In this document: positions 36,101 through 46,865 of the stretch, piece by piece
Layout of the letters: each line of letters begins with the position of its first letter
How positions within the stretch are numbered: position 1 is the first letter of the stretch
NCBI GenBank assembly: GCA_905250125.1
Contig: CAJNOL010000793.1
Coordinates: forward strand, 31,719 to 95,718
Direction: 5' to 3'
DNA from: Rotaria sordida
Taxonomy: Eukaryota > Rotifera > Eurotatoria > Philodinida > Philodinidae
Length of the DNA: 64,000 bases
The notes under the pieces: generated by a model
The model's database searches: none
Told to the model about the DNA's origin: nothing
Seen by the model: the letters and a program-made list of their open reading frames with translations, nothing else
Translations under genes and position numbers: made by a program

Positions 36101-36724
36101 CTTTCTATTAACTGTTTAGGATGAGTGTTCTTTGTTTTGCTTCAAAAATATTGATCTGCTATATCCAAAACAGTGTTTAGTGTCTGTAAAAATTTTTTTT
36201 GATAAATCATTTTTTGGAAACAGCTGGAAAGCAGTACCCTTTAATTGTTATTCAATATCTAAAACATTATTCTGTTTTGTCCCATTTTAAGCTCTTCTCC
36301 CTTTTAAGAGTCCATTTTCTTCAGAATTATCGAAATTAAGATAAATGCATGGGAAGATATCTTGAAGCTAAATCTTTCATAACCAATATGAGTTTTTATT
36401 TGGTACATCATTTTCTTCAAACATTTCCGATGATTTCTATTACCTTCTGCTTGAAAAATGTGTTTTTTTTCTTTCAAAAACAATGGCAAATCTTTTTTGT
36501 TTTTTGTCTGTTTACATTTTTCTGATTGCATTCAAGAGTAAATTGTTCACTTCCTGATTAATATTTATTTATTTATTTAATAATAACTATGTAAATGATT
36601 GTATATCTTAAACTCTTTTTTTTTTCTTTTCAGTGAATGTCAAGTTAAACATTGGCCTAAACATAAAACTATGTGTGATATGATTGTTGAAATCGCAAAA
36701 TCCGAAACATCAAATAATTCTTAA
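33122..36724 (+). CDS. ZMYND10: ZMYND10, axonemal dynein assembly factor
   Basis: Eleven exons: 33122-33216, 33270-33378, 34451-34564, 34630-34775, 34830-34902, 34970-35058, 35116-35219, 35267-35565, 35623-35744, 35808-35933 and 36634-36724. These give 455 residues (human 440). ZMYND10 acts in the cytoplasm with chaperones to pre-assemble ciliary dynein arms. The long helical N-terminal region contains WHTQHEYIEKLNMQA, KLPVLV, LLETLMYHEDVC, PWEKTLNDG and KLRAHLNEVVLDQMP. The C-terminal MYND zinc finger (about 404-440) has ligands in CAICGEPATKRCSRC, WYCRRECQ, HWPKHKTMC, split by the last intron. The ATG follows directly on TTTTAG, so the acceptor itself touches the start codon. Introns 2 (1.07 kb) and 10 (0.7 kb) are unusually long; the others are about 45-65 bp. 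Confidence 0.96.
33725..34210 (-). other. Antisense open frame within ZMYND10 intron 2 (status uncertain)
   Basis: A 161-codon minus-strand frame, possibly starting at the internal Met at 34168 (MSKSQGYNNL). The translation looks more protein-like than most chance frames here: it has mixed composition and a His/Cys-containing segment ICLHELCFVAHLLLQSHV near the C-terminus. No domain is recognised. It may be a small nested gene, a transposon remnant that lengthened the intron, or chance. I do not assign a function. Confidence 0.25.
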
Positions 36725-37243
36725 TGATAATTTGTCTGATAATTCAATTATTATCCGTCCAATCTTTTTTTCATAAATTTTGTCATTCTGTATTGTTTCT
36801 TTAAAAGACAGAATAAAAATATATTACCAATAAAAATATAAAGTAAATTGATATGTATTTAATTACTGAAAAACAAAAAAGCTGAAGTATTATTTCATGG
36901 AGGATGATAAAGATCTTGTTGACGATGTTTTCGATCAAAGAACTTTTTTTAACTGATCAAATATCTTACCTAATTTTTTTTTCAACTTCTAACGCGTAAT
37001 CAAGTGATGATAGCATTGAAAAATGTTCGTTAAATTATTTTTTTTTTAAAGTGGAAATAAGTTCTTTCTAAGTTTCATCTATAAATCGATTAAATTTTAT
37101 AATAGTAGTAAACAATACATGTTAAAATGTGTTGTAATCTACTTCTGACATCTGTAGAGTGAATGTGAGGAAGTCGTTGCCAGAGAATGAACAAGAGAAA
37201 AATGGAGTACGAGAAAAATATACAAGAGTTCTTAGTTTGAAAA
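36725..37243. other. Intergenic spacer
   Basis: 519 bp between ZMYND10 and the F-box gene, A+T-rich, with AATAAAAATATA near 36812 as a likely ZMYND10 polyadenylation signal. Nothing else is recognised. Confidence 0.5.
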
Positions 37244-38801
37244 ATGTCGAATTCAAAATCGATCAGACATAGTCTTTCTTCAAATCTATCAATCAATAGT
37301 GTGACATCGACTAGAAAAATAACAAAATTTCCTTTACCTAATGCTACAAAACCTCGTTATATGATTTCGAAAAAAATTGAAATCAATGAATTACCTGATG
37401 ATGTTCTTCTATATATTTTTCGTTATTTAACACCTATTGATTTACTCAATATTGGTAGTGTCTGCCGACGATGGTAAATGCTTTACTTTCTTTTTGTTTT
37501 CAAAATGAAATATTCTATTGTTTTTTTTTAATATCAGGTGTTCAATTTCACAAGATGAAAGTCTTTGGCGTTCATTAGTACTTTCTTATGGTCTTCATCA
37601 TCAAACACCATCAACTTCAACAAGTAAACAACGAATACAAACATATTTAAATCAACAAATAAAAACTCAATTAAAATCTCTTTTTTCAATGAAATTCGAT
37701 ATATTAAAATCTTATACCGGTATTCCTGATTATCAAAAAATGTTTGATAAATTTTCTAATCAATTTAATTTTCTTCTTGCATTTTGTGATGATAAACATA
37801 ATATAATATGGTCTCAAAAATATGATACAATAAAATTTTTTGATACAAGTTTATCAATACGTTGGTTGGAAATAACAATGCCAGAATTTTTATCTCGTGT
37901 ACATTTTCTTCGTCTTTTTTCAATTGTTTCAATTAATATAAATACATGTCCAAATCGTATACGTTTACCAAAAGCAAATGAACAACTATCTGATATAACA
38001 CAAAAACCTATTCAACATACACAAAAAATTCAATCTTTATTACATGAATATAAATTTGATTGGAATTTAATTAAAACAAAATCGATATCATTAACAAATG
38101 ATATTAAATCATCAATTCATATATCGAAATTAACAAATGAAGATGATTTTTTAATAGCTACTTATGAACAAGATAAATCATTTGCTTTTCTTGTTTTTAA
38201 TATTAATTATTTATCTTTTCATGAACATTTTTTTACTGGTCTTCGTAATACAACAAATTCAATTAATAATCAATCATTATCTCAAATGATTATTCCAAAT
38301 CAGTTTCCTAAATTCAATAATCTTGAAGTATCAGTTTTTATTTGTTTTCGAAATATGACAACAATATTTCTTCGACATCGTTTTCTTAATTGTCGATTAA
38401 AATTTTCTAATGTACCCATTATTGAATTAATACGTACAACTGATATGATGCAAGAATTAGGACCTGAATTAGAAGATTTACCAAAATTTAATTGGAAAAC
38501 AGCTCTTTTTAAAGGAACTATTAATGATATATTTCTTATTGATATTGTTGTTTTAAATGAACGTAAAAATGTTTCATTTAGTATAACACTTCCAGCTAAA
38601 CTTACACATGGTAATGATAATGAAGATAGTCAAGGAAAAGATTATATACTTTCATCAAATGTATGGCATATAAAAGCTGTATCAGAGTGCAATAATCGTA
38701 TTCGTCTTGATGGTACAATAATGCGACTTGATAATGAATATTGTACTCTTGGACGAGATTCACAATCATGGCATTTACAAAATATGACATGTTCTTTTTA
38801 A
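37244..38801 (+). CDS. F-box protein, possibly FBXO15-like
   Basis: Two exons, 37244-37473 and 37538-38801, giving 497 residues. The F-box (about 47-90) contains INELPDDVLLYIFRYL, PIDLLNIGSVCRRW and, across the intron, CSISQDESLWRSL. This places it as a substrate adaptor of SCF (Skp1-Cul1-F-box) ubiquitin ligases. The N-terminal 45 residues are Ser/Lys-rich and probably disordered. The long C-terminal region lacks WD40, LRR or kelch repeats. Its length and layout recall FBXO15, but no diagnostic motif was found, so orthology is tentative. Substrate unknown. Confidence 0.8.
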
Positions 38802-39921
38802 TTTATTCAATTATTTTTTTTTTAATTTAGCAACAACAATCAAAGTTTTTTTTCTTTTTCTCAAATAAAATTTTTGATGTTTTTATTAAAAAGAACAAAA
38901 ACAAAGATCGATTGAACTGATAAACTACTTTTTCACCAATATCTTGCATTCTGTTCTTCACTTCATATCCATTGAAATAATATCGAAATCGATTCACATA
39001 ACTGTTTCTAATTAGAATACTAGCTGCTGTGGGCCGTTTCAAATAGTTTTTTAATTCCACCTCTATACGATTTCATTCTATTTTCCTTTCGAACTCGGAG
39101 TAAATATTCTGCTCAATTCGCTCAAGATATAATAAATCCATCTGTATTTTAACGCTTTATCCCCGTCCTTTGGTCATTTGAGCGACAATTATATCTTATT
39201 AATTAATAAAAAGTTAGAAATCAAATCTCTAGTTTTCTAGCGCCTACAAATCAAGATATAAAATTTGCTTTCACTACATGTAATGATAGAGCGAGCAATT
39301 CTTTATCAAATGAGATGTCACCAAGCTCTCTATGACGTTTCTTGGTCAAACCACATCAAATTAATGGAAAGATTTCCAGCAGCATTTTTTTATCAAATTG
39401 TTCTTCTTCCAATGATCACTGGCGTGACTAAATTGCTGTCACAAAAACTAGAGTGTGATGAATCAATCGATGCAGACTCTTGATCTATAGGAGACATAAA
39501 TACTCTATTTCAATGGTTGTCTTATCGATAGTTCTGCTGTAATTGCTATATGAGATAAAAGGTTAATTAAAATCTCATTGAAATATGTTCCATTCGTCTA
39601 CAAATAATTTTCTTTGTTAATTATTCTATATCATTATCTTGCACAAAGTATTCTTTACTAATATATTTTCTTTTGTAAACATCAACAATTGGCATTGGAT
39701 TCAGATCAGTACAATATCAGGAACATTTATTAAAGATTTCACACAGTTGATATTCTTATCAAAATGTAACAACAGAATTTTTAGTAATTTATCAACATAA
39801 TTTGAATATTTCAAATGTCTTCGCATCGCTTCGGTAAGACATTTGTATCTTTTTTTTCTTATTTCATAACTGTTTCTCTCAACAAATTCAAACTAAATTA
39901 AAGAACATGATTGTATTTTAT
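38802..39921. other. Intergenic start of accessory island
   Basis: 1.1 kb with no recognised gene. CCCCGTCCTTTGGTC at 39161-39175 resembles the terminus of the foldback element that starts at 39922, possibly a solo remnant or a preferred target. Short frames here are not convincing. Confidence 0.4.
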
Positions 39922-41320
39922 AAAGGACGGGGGAAGTTTTCCTGGGATTTTGGCCCACTGTGAAAATAAAGATTGTTCCGAGTGAAACTTTCAGCAATTG
40001 TAGACACCATAGTTAGTAGTCACTCCTATAAATTTCAGCTTGATCAGTTAAACTTTTCCCCTACTTCGATACTCAACAAAATAGTACTCATATACAGGTT
40101 ATGTCAAAATTATGTGTACCTTCGTTCTCCACTATTTCATTCAGGATCGAAGCCATTTTTTCAGTATCAATATCAATTATCAAGAGCTTCAAAACTACCA
40201 AGACAAGGTCTTGCAAAAAACCTGTCTTCTAAATAATGCCTAGGACATACCATCTCCAATAAGATCACATAGGTCTCATAGTGAATCTTGTGTCTTTTCG
40301 TTCTCCGCTATTTGCTTTAGAACCAAAGCCATTTTTTTCAGCATCAATATCAATCATCAAACGCTTTAAAACTACCAAGACAAGTGAGAATAAAAACGTT
40401 GTTGTTTGATTGATCGTGGCGTAGCAACGCAAAAACATATTATACTTACATTTCATTTTCTACACAAGATATTCTGAAGAGTTGCTGCGACTGTCCAGGT
40501 GGCGATAGAAAGATAGGAGTTTGTTCACATCGAGCAGCTGCCATCTGGGTCTTATTTGAACATACTGGATGATAGCGATCGGATTGATGATTTTATTGAA
40601 TCAACCGATGAAGATGAAGACTATCGATACTCACTTGCTTAGTAAAGAAAAAAACTAAAAGAACTTTCTTCGAACTATGATAGTACAAATATACTTCTCC
40701 TGTCATACTTGTTAGATAGATAAGACTTCCTAATTCAACGAGTTTCGACAAAAGAGTACAGATCAGAGGTCTTAATAATTAATTATCATATATCGATTTA
40801 TGTACGTTGAGCAATATGTCGCACGTAATCAATCAAACGACAACGTTTTTATTCTCCCTTGTCTTGGTAGTTTTAAAGTGTTTGATGATTGATATTAATG
40901 CTGAACAAAATGGCTTTGGTTCTAAAGCAAATAGCGGAGAACGAAAAGACACAAGATTCACTATGAGACCTATGTGATCCTATTGGAGATGGTATGTCCT
41001 AGGCATTATTTAGAAGACAGGTTTTTTGCAAGACCTTGTCTTGGTAGTTTTGAAGCCTTTGATAATTGATATTGATACTGAAGAAATGGCTCCGGTTCCG
41101 AATCAAATAGTCCAGAACGAAGGGACAAATGATTTCGACATAACCTGTATATGAGTACTATTTTGTTGAGTATCGAAGTAGGGGAAAAGTTTAACTGATC
41201 AAGCTGAAATTTATAGGAGTGACTACTAACTATGGTGTCTACAATTGCTGAAAGTTTCACTCGGAACAATCTTTATTTTCACAGTGGGCCAAAATCCCAG
41301 GAAAACGTCCCCCGTCCTTT
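39922..41320. mobile_element. Foldback-type DNA element with ~500-bp terminal inverted repeats
   Basis: The left arm, about 39922-40425, is repeated in inverse complement at about 40825-41320 with high identity; the spacer is about 400 bp. Outer ends are AAAGGACGGGGG at the left and CCCCCGTCCTTT at the right, followed by a conserved CCTGGGATTTTGGCCCACTG block. Each arm contains two diverged copies of a roughly 95-bp unit that starts at CTTCGTTCTCC and ends at CTACCAAGACAAG (left arm about 40122-40215 and 40295-40386). An identical-looking 87-codon frame in both arms is a by-product of the inverted repeat. No transposase is seen, so the element is non-autonomous. No clear target-site duplication was found. 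Confidence 0.85.
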
Positions 41321-42370
41321 GTTTTGATATTTTATTGGCCATATTTTATGTAGAAAAACTAGAGGATGTAACACTGAAAATAATTTTATAAGGTTAGAGT
41401 TATATTTTTATAGTTTTCTATTGCTAGCTGAATGTATTGTATGCTGGAACAAAACTGTTCGAAATCTTATCGTAATTATTCCAATAACCTTTATTTTAAG
41501 GTGAGTAAGTTATTGAAAAAAAAACACTACAAAAGTTACACATATTTCCACGTGAAATTCACATCCGATCTGATCCGATAAAGTTCAATTCAAATTTCCA
41601 TACAACTATGTTCGACAGTTATGTACGAATCTAATCATGTTCGAAACTTCAATAATACATAATTAAAGGATTTGTTTGCTCATGTTAGTTTGTAATACAT
41701 TCATCAGATGTTATGCATACCTTGGGGTATGTAGTATGGGTGTGAATACGATTGACCAGAAGTCCCACATCCACACTCTGAACACAATCACTATCAATAT
41801 TTCGAAATTTATCAAGCTGCATAATAGAGTGTTGATAAAAGTGATAATAATAATAATCGAACAGAAAATAAATTTCTCTCTCACTCTCCCTGTAATTTCT
41901 CTTTCATCCGCTAGTTATTTCCTCACCCACCGTCATAACGTCTATCTCCCTGATAATGTGTCTCTGATGCTCCAATAATGTCTTTCTCAGCTTCTTCCCT
42001 ATTTCTCTCTTACACGTTATAACTTTCCTCTTGCCCCCTTTCCACACATAATTTCTCTCTCACCCTTTTATTTTTCCCACCTCAATCTCTTTGTAAACTT
42101 CATACCGAGGGTTTGCCAAGCCTCCAAATATTCAATTATTGAATAGTCGAATATAACTTTCAGGTTTGACATGTATAAATTCTATTGTCATCTACTGTCA
42201 TCTTCCGATTATTATTTCTGGTTATATAGTCTCGAGTAACCACCAATACAATAGAGAATATATGGAGAAAAAATAACATCATATGTATGATTTGTATAAG
42301 CTGGTGAACATATGATGAAATCGATAAACAATTCAAAAACAATTACACCCGTTTTCTTTTATCCTTTTTA
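41321..42370. other. Intergenic, pyrimidine-rich stretch
   Basis: No gene is recognised. About 41870-42110 is an unusual C/T-rich region with many CTCTC, TTTCTC and CTCCC runs, compositionally different from the A+T-rich surroundings. Confidence 0.45.
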
Positions 42371-42480
42371 GAGGGTGTGGGTGGTGTGGGTGTGGTATGG
42401 GTATGGGTGTGATGAACAGATCAACACCCACACCCATACTCACCACACCCACACCCACACCCCACACTCATACCCACACC
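42371..42480. repeat. Head-to-head degenerate TGTGGG-like repeats
   Basis: 42371-42410 is G-rich on the plus strand (units like GGTGTGGGTG, GTATGGGT). After a 13-base spacer, 42424-42480 is C-rich (CACCCACACCC, CCACACTCATACCC). The order G-rich then C-rich, read 5' to 3', is the arrangement left when two telomeric ends face each other. TGTGGG is the motif I recall for bdelloid telomeres. The units are imperfect, so a simple G/T-rich hairpin repeat is an alternative. Confidence 0.7.
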
Positions 42481-43490
42481 TTGAAACGAGAAACTGAAAT
42501 ATAGTGGCGAATTATTCATCTTCGAACATATCTGCAACATATAGTTGACTTCTCATCGTATGTACTTTATGTTACAGGCATGTTGTTCACATACCTTCAC
42601 ATCGCTTTAGCTGTTATTGTCCGCTTTATCTCTGTTCGTCTTTGGCATTCGCTTCTTGTCTCTGTTCTGTTTTCGTTCTTTGATTCTTTTTTTCTCTCAT
42701 CGCGATACTCTCTATCTTGGGTCGGGTCATTCGAAATAAAACGGAACTAAAAGAACAAGCAAAAGGGACCTCTGATACTCTACCTAAACATCATGAACTT
42801 TGTAATTTTTCTTGCATTTAATCAGCATCGACTCTATACTACTCTCTTCAAAAAGCCAGACCACTCCGCCCTTTATATACTTTTCCTGACACTTTGCAAC
42901 ACAGATGAGCCATTAAAGTGTGACCAACGCATAAGTATTCTATTTTCTTGAGCTTTTGATTAGATGCGTAACACAAAAACGTGATTCCGAGCCTGCCTGA
43001 TAATGAACTCTTACGCAAGATTCGAAACGATCGTCGTAAGAAGCTCGGAATTGTCTTGGAAACTCACATTCGCCATCAAGAATTTGAAGGTTCTTTGACT
43101 TTTTAGTTAAAATTTTGGACTCTTTCCTGAAAAAATATAACTTAATTAATGCCATTTGATGAGATTCTCAAGAATTGGAACGAAATCCAGATTGTGGTGG
43201 TCGTTATTATACTCACCCTCATGAAGCAAACAAGTCAAAACGACACCTAAAATACCGAAAAAAAGGCGTTAGAGGTCGCGATTTTTCGAAAATTTGTTCT
43301 CCTGCTAGGACCATAAATCCTTTCTGAAACTGGATCGAACTTACGACCGTGACCATAAACTTCCATTTTATCATGCCTTAGTTTTACGACTATTGGTCTT
43401 CCAGAAATACCAGAGATTTCGAGCAACAGGTATTGATGAGTCACAATTTACATAACAAAAAACTTTGAGCTCTTCTCATCCTTATCTTTC
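42481..43490. other. Upstream region of the ADP-ribosyltransferase gene
   Basis: About 1 kb without a recognised gene. Base composition is visibly less A+T-biased than around the housekeeping genes, like the coding region that follows. Probable promoter and leader of the transferase lie here, but no element can be assigned. Confidence 0.4.
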
Positions 43491-44666
43491 ATGGCGCTCG
43501 TTTTTTCGTCATTTCAGCGCACGCGTGAAAGTATATACATTGCCACTTTCCTTCATTCTTCTTTTTCCTACCACGTTGATAAAATTCAAAATATGGCAAC
43601 AACACACTTCGCTTCTTCTATCAGCTGGATGTGGAAAACGAATAAAAACGATCCATGGTACTTTCCAGAAAAAGAAGAGATGGAAGGAGATAAGTGGACT
43701 CCCTATTCTGACAGTGAAACAGCGAAGATCGAAGAAAAATTTCAAGAAAAGGCAACAGAGGCCATTTTTGACGATTATCGTATAGACTTTAAACATTTTG
43801 TTCATGTATCGAATTGGAATGGGAAAAAAGAGCGTCTAGTCAAACGAATTACACGTCAGACAAGACTACACACAAATCAAACAGGACCACAAACAAATGA
43901 ACGGCTTTCACCGACTCCTCTTTTGCCAGTAAAATCTTTTGGACATTGGGGTAAAGAGGGTCTGAATTGCTTCCTACTTGATGTTTTAGAACATTTCAAT
44001 CTTCATTCCTCGCCATTAAAGGATGCATCCATCCGTCGATGGATAGTCGAAAAAGCAGCTGAAGGTCTCATAATCGAAGGAAAGGAAAAGGGCGAGGAAA
44101 TGGCTCAAGAATTAATCAACATTAAAGATGGAACACTTGAACAAGTGACAGAAAAATGTGCTTATCTCTATACGAAAGAAAGTTTTCTCTATCAAAAGCT
44201 GAACGAATTGATGCGATTCGATGGTGATAGAGAAAAATCCAAGATATTATGGGCAAAAGTAAACACACTTGGTCCTTTCGCTCTTCTTCTCAGTGAAATT
44301 CCAGAACACGGAAGTAAAAATAAAATGACTGTATATCGCTCTGTAAATCTAAGCGAAGATATGATTGATCAATATCGAGAATCGGAAGGGAGTATGGACT
44401 ACACATTTCCTGCATTCACTTCAACGAGTCGTAATGAAGACATCGCAATTTTTTATGGTGGCAATGTACTACTGAAAATTGATATCATACCCTGGTACGA
44501 TGCTACGGATGTATCCTCTTATTCGAACTTCGCTGAGGAGGAAGAAATGCTATTAAATGCTTACTTCTCTTTTCGTATTCAATCCTGCACTTTTGACATA
44601 GTTACAGAAAAATGGACCATCCATCTCCAATCATTTAATGTGGACAATGAACTTTCATTTCCTTAA
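43491..44666 (+). CDS. WWE-domain mono-ADP-ribosyltransferase (ARTC type)
   Basis: An intronless gene of 391 codons; the in-frame Met at 43593 (MATTHFASSI) may be the true start, since the first 34 residues look non-conserved. Residues about 45-120 fit a WWE domain (WMWKTNKNDPW, KWTPYSDSETAKIEEKFQ, YRIDFKHF, ERLVKRITRQ), which in other proteins binds ADP-ribose or ubiquitin-system partners. Residues about 150-385 fit an arginine-specific ADP-ribosyltransferase with R-S-E: Arg283 in TVYRSV, the FTSTSR motif (309-314), and EEEEM (349-353) where the catalytic Glu pair should lie. It would transfer ADP-ribose from NAD to protein targets. Codon use is less A/T-biased than its neighbours, and it sits between repeat blocks, suggesting an accessory or foreign-derived gene. 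No signal peptide is evident. Confidence 0.88.
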   Translation: MALVFSSFQRTRESIYIATFLHSSFSYHVDKIQNMATTHFASSISWMWKTNKNDPWYFPEKEEMEGDKWTPYSDSETAKIEEKFQEKATEAIFDDYRIDFKHFVHVSNWNGKKERLVKRITRQTRLHTNQTGPQTNERLSPTPLLPVKSFGHWGKEGLNCFLLDVLEHFNLHSSPLKDASIRRWIVEKAAEGLIIEGKEKGEEMAQELINIKDGTLEQVTEKCAYLYTKESFLYQKLNELMRFDGDREKSKILWAKVNTLGPFALLLSEIPEHGSKNKMTVYRSVNLSEDMIDQYRESEGSMDYTFPAFTSTSRNEDIAIFYGGNVLLKIDIIPWYDATDVSSYSNFAEEEEMLLNAYFSFRIQSCTFDIVTEKWTIHLQSFNVDNELSFP

Positions 44667-45286
44667 GGGTGTCATAATCCGCTGATACCTGTAATTCGTT
44701 TTACTTGGAGTAAACTTTTTGAAGTCTACTTACACCAGAAAGTTCGGCCGTTCTCCTTGACTTAGAAAGGCGAACCTGAATTAGGTAAAATTGTCATGTT
44801 TTCTTTCTTTTGGCGGCAAAATGTTCATACAGTAACTGTAGTAGTATATCTCTGCGAATACGAGCCGATCGAACTTGTTTTTCTTTCCAGTTAGCAGAAA
44901 GGAATCGTCAGGCTTTAAATTTTAGGGAAATTTAAGTTTTCTTGTATGTTTTGTAGACTTATCAAGAAATACTAAGAAGCTCACCAACTGGAGTCAAAAA
45001 TCACATAGTTAGTTAATAAAAACCCTAGGAGATTTCAGAGGGTAGGACAAGCTACGATGACCGGCTTTGTCCTTGCTTTATTCTGAGTGTTATCAGTCTT
45101 TCTCGACAGAAGTGTGTTCGCTTTCGACTAGAAATGAAGAAGATGAAAATGAGGAGCAGTTTCAAAGAGAAGTCATCATATTGGAATTGAATTGATTCGA
45201 TGATTCATTAGATGAGGTGGACGGACGACCGATGTTTCTACACTAATCAAGTCCATAAGCATGACCGTATCGCCGTTCTGGATTAC

Positions 45287-45325
45287 AGGGTGGGTGTGGG
45301 TGTGGGTGTGCGTGGATGTTGGTGT
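45287..45325 (+). repeat. TGTGGG-like repeat, G-rich on plus strand
   Basis: Four to five near-tandem units of GGGTGTGGGTGTGGGTGTG followed by degenerate GTGGATGTTGG. This is the closest match to perfect (TGTGGG)n in the window. Confidence 0.7.
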
Positions 45326-45930
45326 ACATTAATAGAAGACGCATATCCGGATACGCGCACCCAGACATCTTCTCATCTTTCAGTATACTTCTTTCACTCA
45401 AACAGATACGCGGTAGTACGGTCTTGGTTTTAAATATGATTATAACTTTAAGAACCGAAATAACTCAAAGTCAGAGATGGATTAGAATTATATGCAAATT
45501 ATAAGAGTAAGATTCAAGCTTTCATAAGAGAGTTACATCATTTTGGTCATACATCATTGGGAAGAGTGTAAACTTAGTTATCACTACAGTACTATGGATA
45601 ACTCAAAATTTCAAAGTAGGGGAAAATAATTCAAATGAGAAAAAAGATATTGTTTCGTGTTCCAAGTAAAACTAAGAAGCTCACGTTTTTATACCAAAGT
45701 GTAATTACATAACTATTTGCCTCAAAGTACAAATATCAGTACCAACTGCTTTTTTCAAAATACACGTGCAAGTACCGAGTGCTCTGTTCAACGCACAAAT
45801 ATAAGTATAAAGTGGCAAGTAATTTTCTCAAAGCATAAGGACGAAGTATACCTGCAAAGTACTTGTACTTATACGTTTGCTCGAAAAACTACACAAGGTA
45901 CAAGCACAAATACTTTCATGTGAGCTCTAG

Positions 45931-45958
45931 CGCACACCACACCCATACCCACATTCAC
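45931..45958 (-). repeat. TGTGGG-like repeat, C-rich on plus strand
   Basis: CACACCACACCCATACCCAC, opposite in orientation to the block at 45287-45325 and about 600 bp away. Short and degenerate. Confidence 0.5.
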
Positions 45959-46421
45959 TTTCTTCTTCGCTCGTTTTGTCGTGGATAAGGTAATGCGCCC
46001 ATTCGCATTACATAACAATCAAAACGAATCAATCAAACCTTGCTTCCTTCACATACTTTCTCTTGATTCTTTTTCGCTGAATAAATGATGTATTTACACA
46101 AGATATATTTGAGTGCTTGCTTTCATATGTTCAAATAAATCCTGATAAGATATCAACAGATTGCGTACTTTATTCAGTGACATTAGTCGGCTTTTTCCAA
46201 CTTTCAATAAAACAGAACCCAACTCATAGCAAGCTCAAGTGATTCTAGGCCAATACATGCTAATAACTATATCGTGTCGTTGTCAATGTTATTGTTAAAG
46301 CAAAATTTTCGACACGCCAGTGTGAACGGCAACAGACAGCAGTCTCAATGGAAACTCTCGCAAAGAAATAGGATACTAGAACACTTAACAGATGAAAACT
46401 CACAAGATTTCCAATAGAGAA

Positions 46422-46865
46422 GGGTGTGCGTGTTACCTCGGGTGTGGGTATCACCCTTGAATGTGGGTGTCGGTGAGAGTACTGGTATGCGGTGTGGGTA
46501 GGGGTGTGGATGTGTGTGTCACTATAGGTGTGGCTGTGGCTGTGCCAGTGTGGGTGTGGAGTTTGGTTGTTAGTATGGGCTATTGTAGGTCTGAGCACGA
46601 GTGGCGTGAACAATACTGCCATGGGTGGCAACGGCCACACATCGACATCCACAACAACATAAACACTCACATACACATCCACATATACCCCACACTCATA
46701 TCCACCCACTCCCACACGTACACAAACACACACCGACACCCACACTCGTACTCCCCTCCTCACCTCCCTCACACACAAACACACACCGACACCCACACTC
46801 ATAGCCCCCTCCCTTATAAACAAACACACACACACACCGGCACCCACACTCACACTCACACCCTC
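46422..46865. repeat. Large head-to-head G-rich/C-rich repeat block
   Basis: 46422-46580 is G/T-rich on the plus strand (GGTGTGGGT, GTGTGGGTAGGGGTGTGG and similar). After a non-repetitive bridge of about 50 bp, 46630-46865 is C/A-rich (CCACACTCATATCCACCCAC, CACACACCGACACCCACACT, the latter duplicated at about 46720 and 46780). The orientation is again G-rich then C-rich. Apparent long reading frames on both strands here are produced by the repeat and are not genes. Confidence 0.75.

Larger units (their letters stand above)
44667..46421. other. Intergenic, repeat-bearing
   Basis: No gene is recognised. It contains G-rich repeats at 45287-45325 and C-rich repeats at 45931-45958 (listed separately). 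Between about 45700 and 45915 there are many scattered CAAGTAC/AAAGTAC-like words in a degenerate pattern, whose origin I cannot explain. Confidence 0.4.

Noticed and set aside
39973-41269. Two 87-codon frames of nearly identical sequence (40236 plus strand, 41269 minus strand)
   Set aside because: They lie at mirror positions in the foldback arms and show no known domain; they are a consequence of the inverted repeat.
43465-43805. Overlapping frames on both strands at the 5' end of the ADP-ribosyltransferase gene
   Set aside because: The transferase frame carries clear WWE and ART motifs; the alternatives have none.
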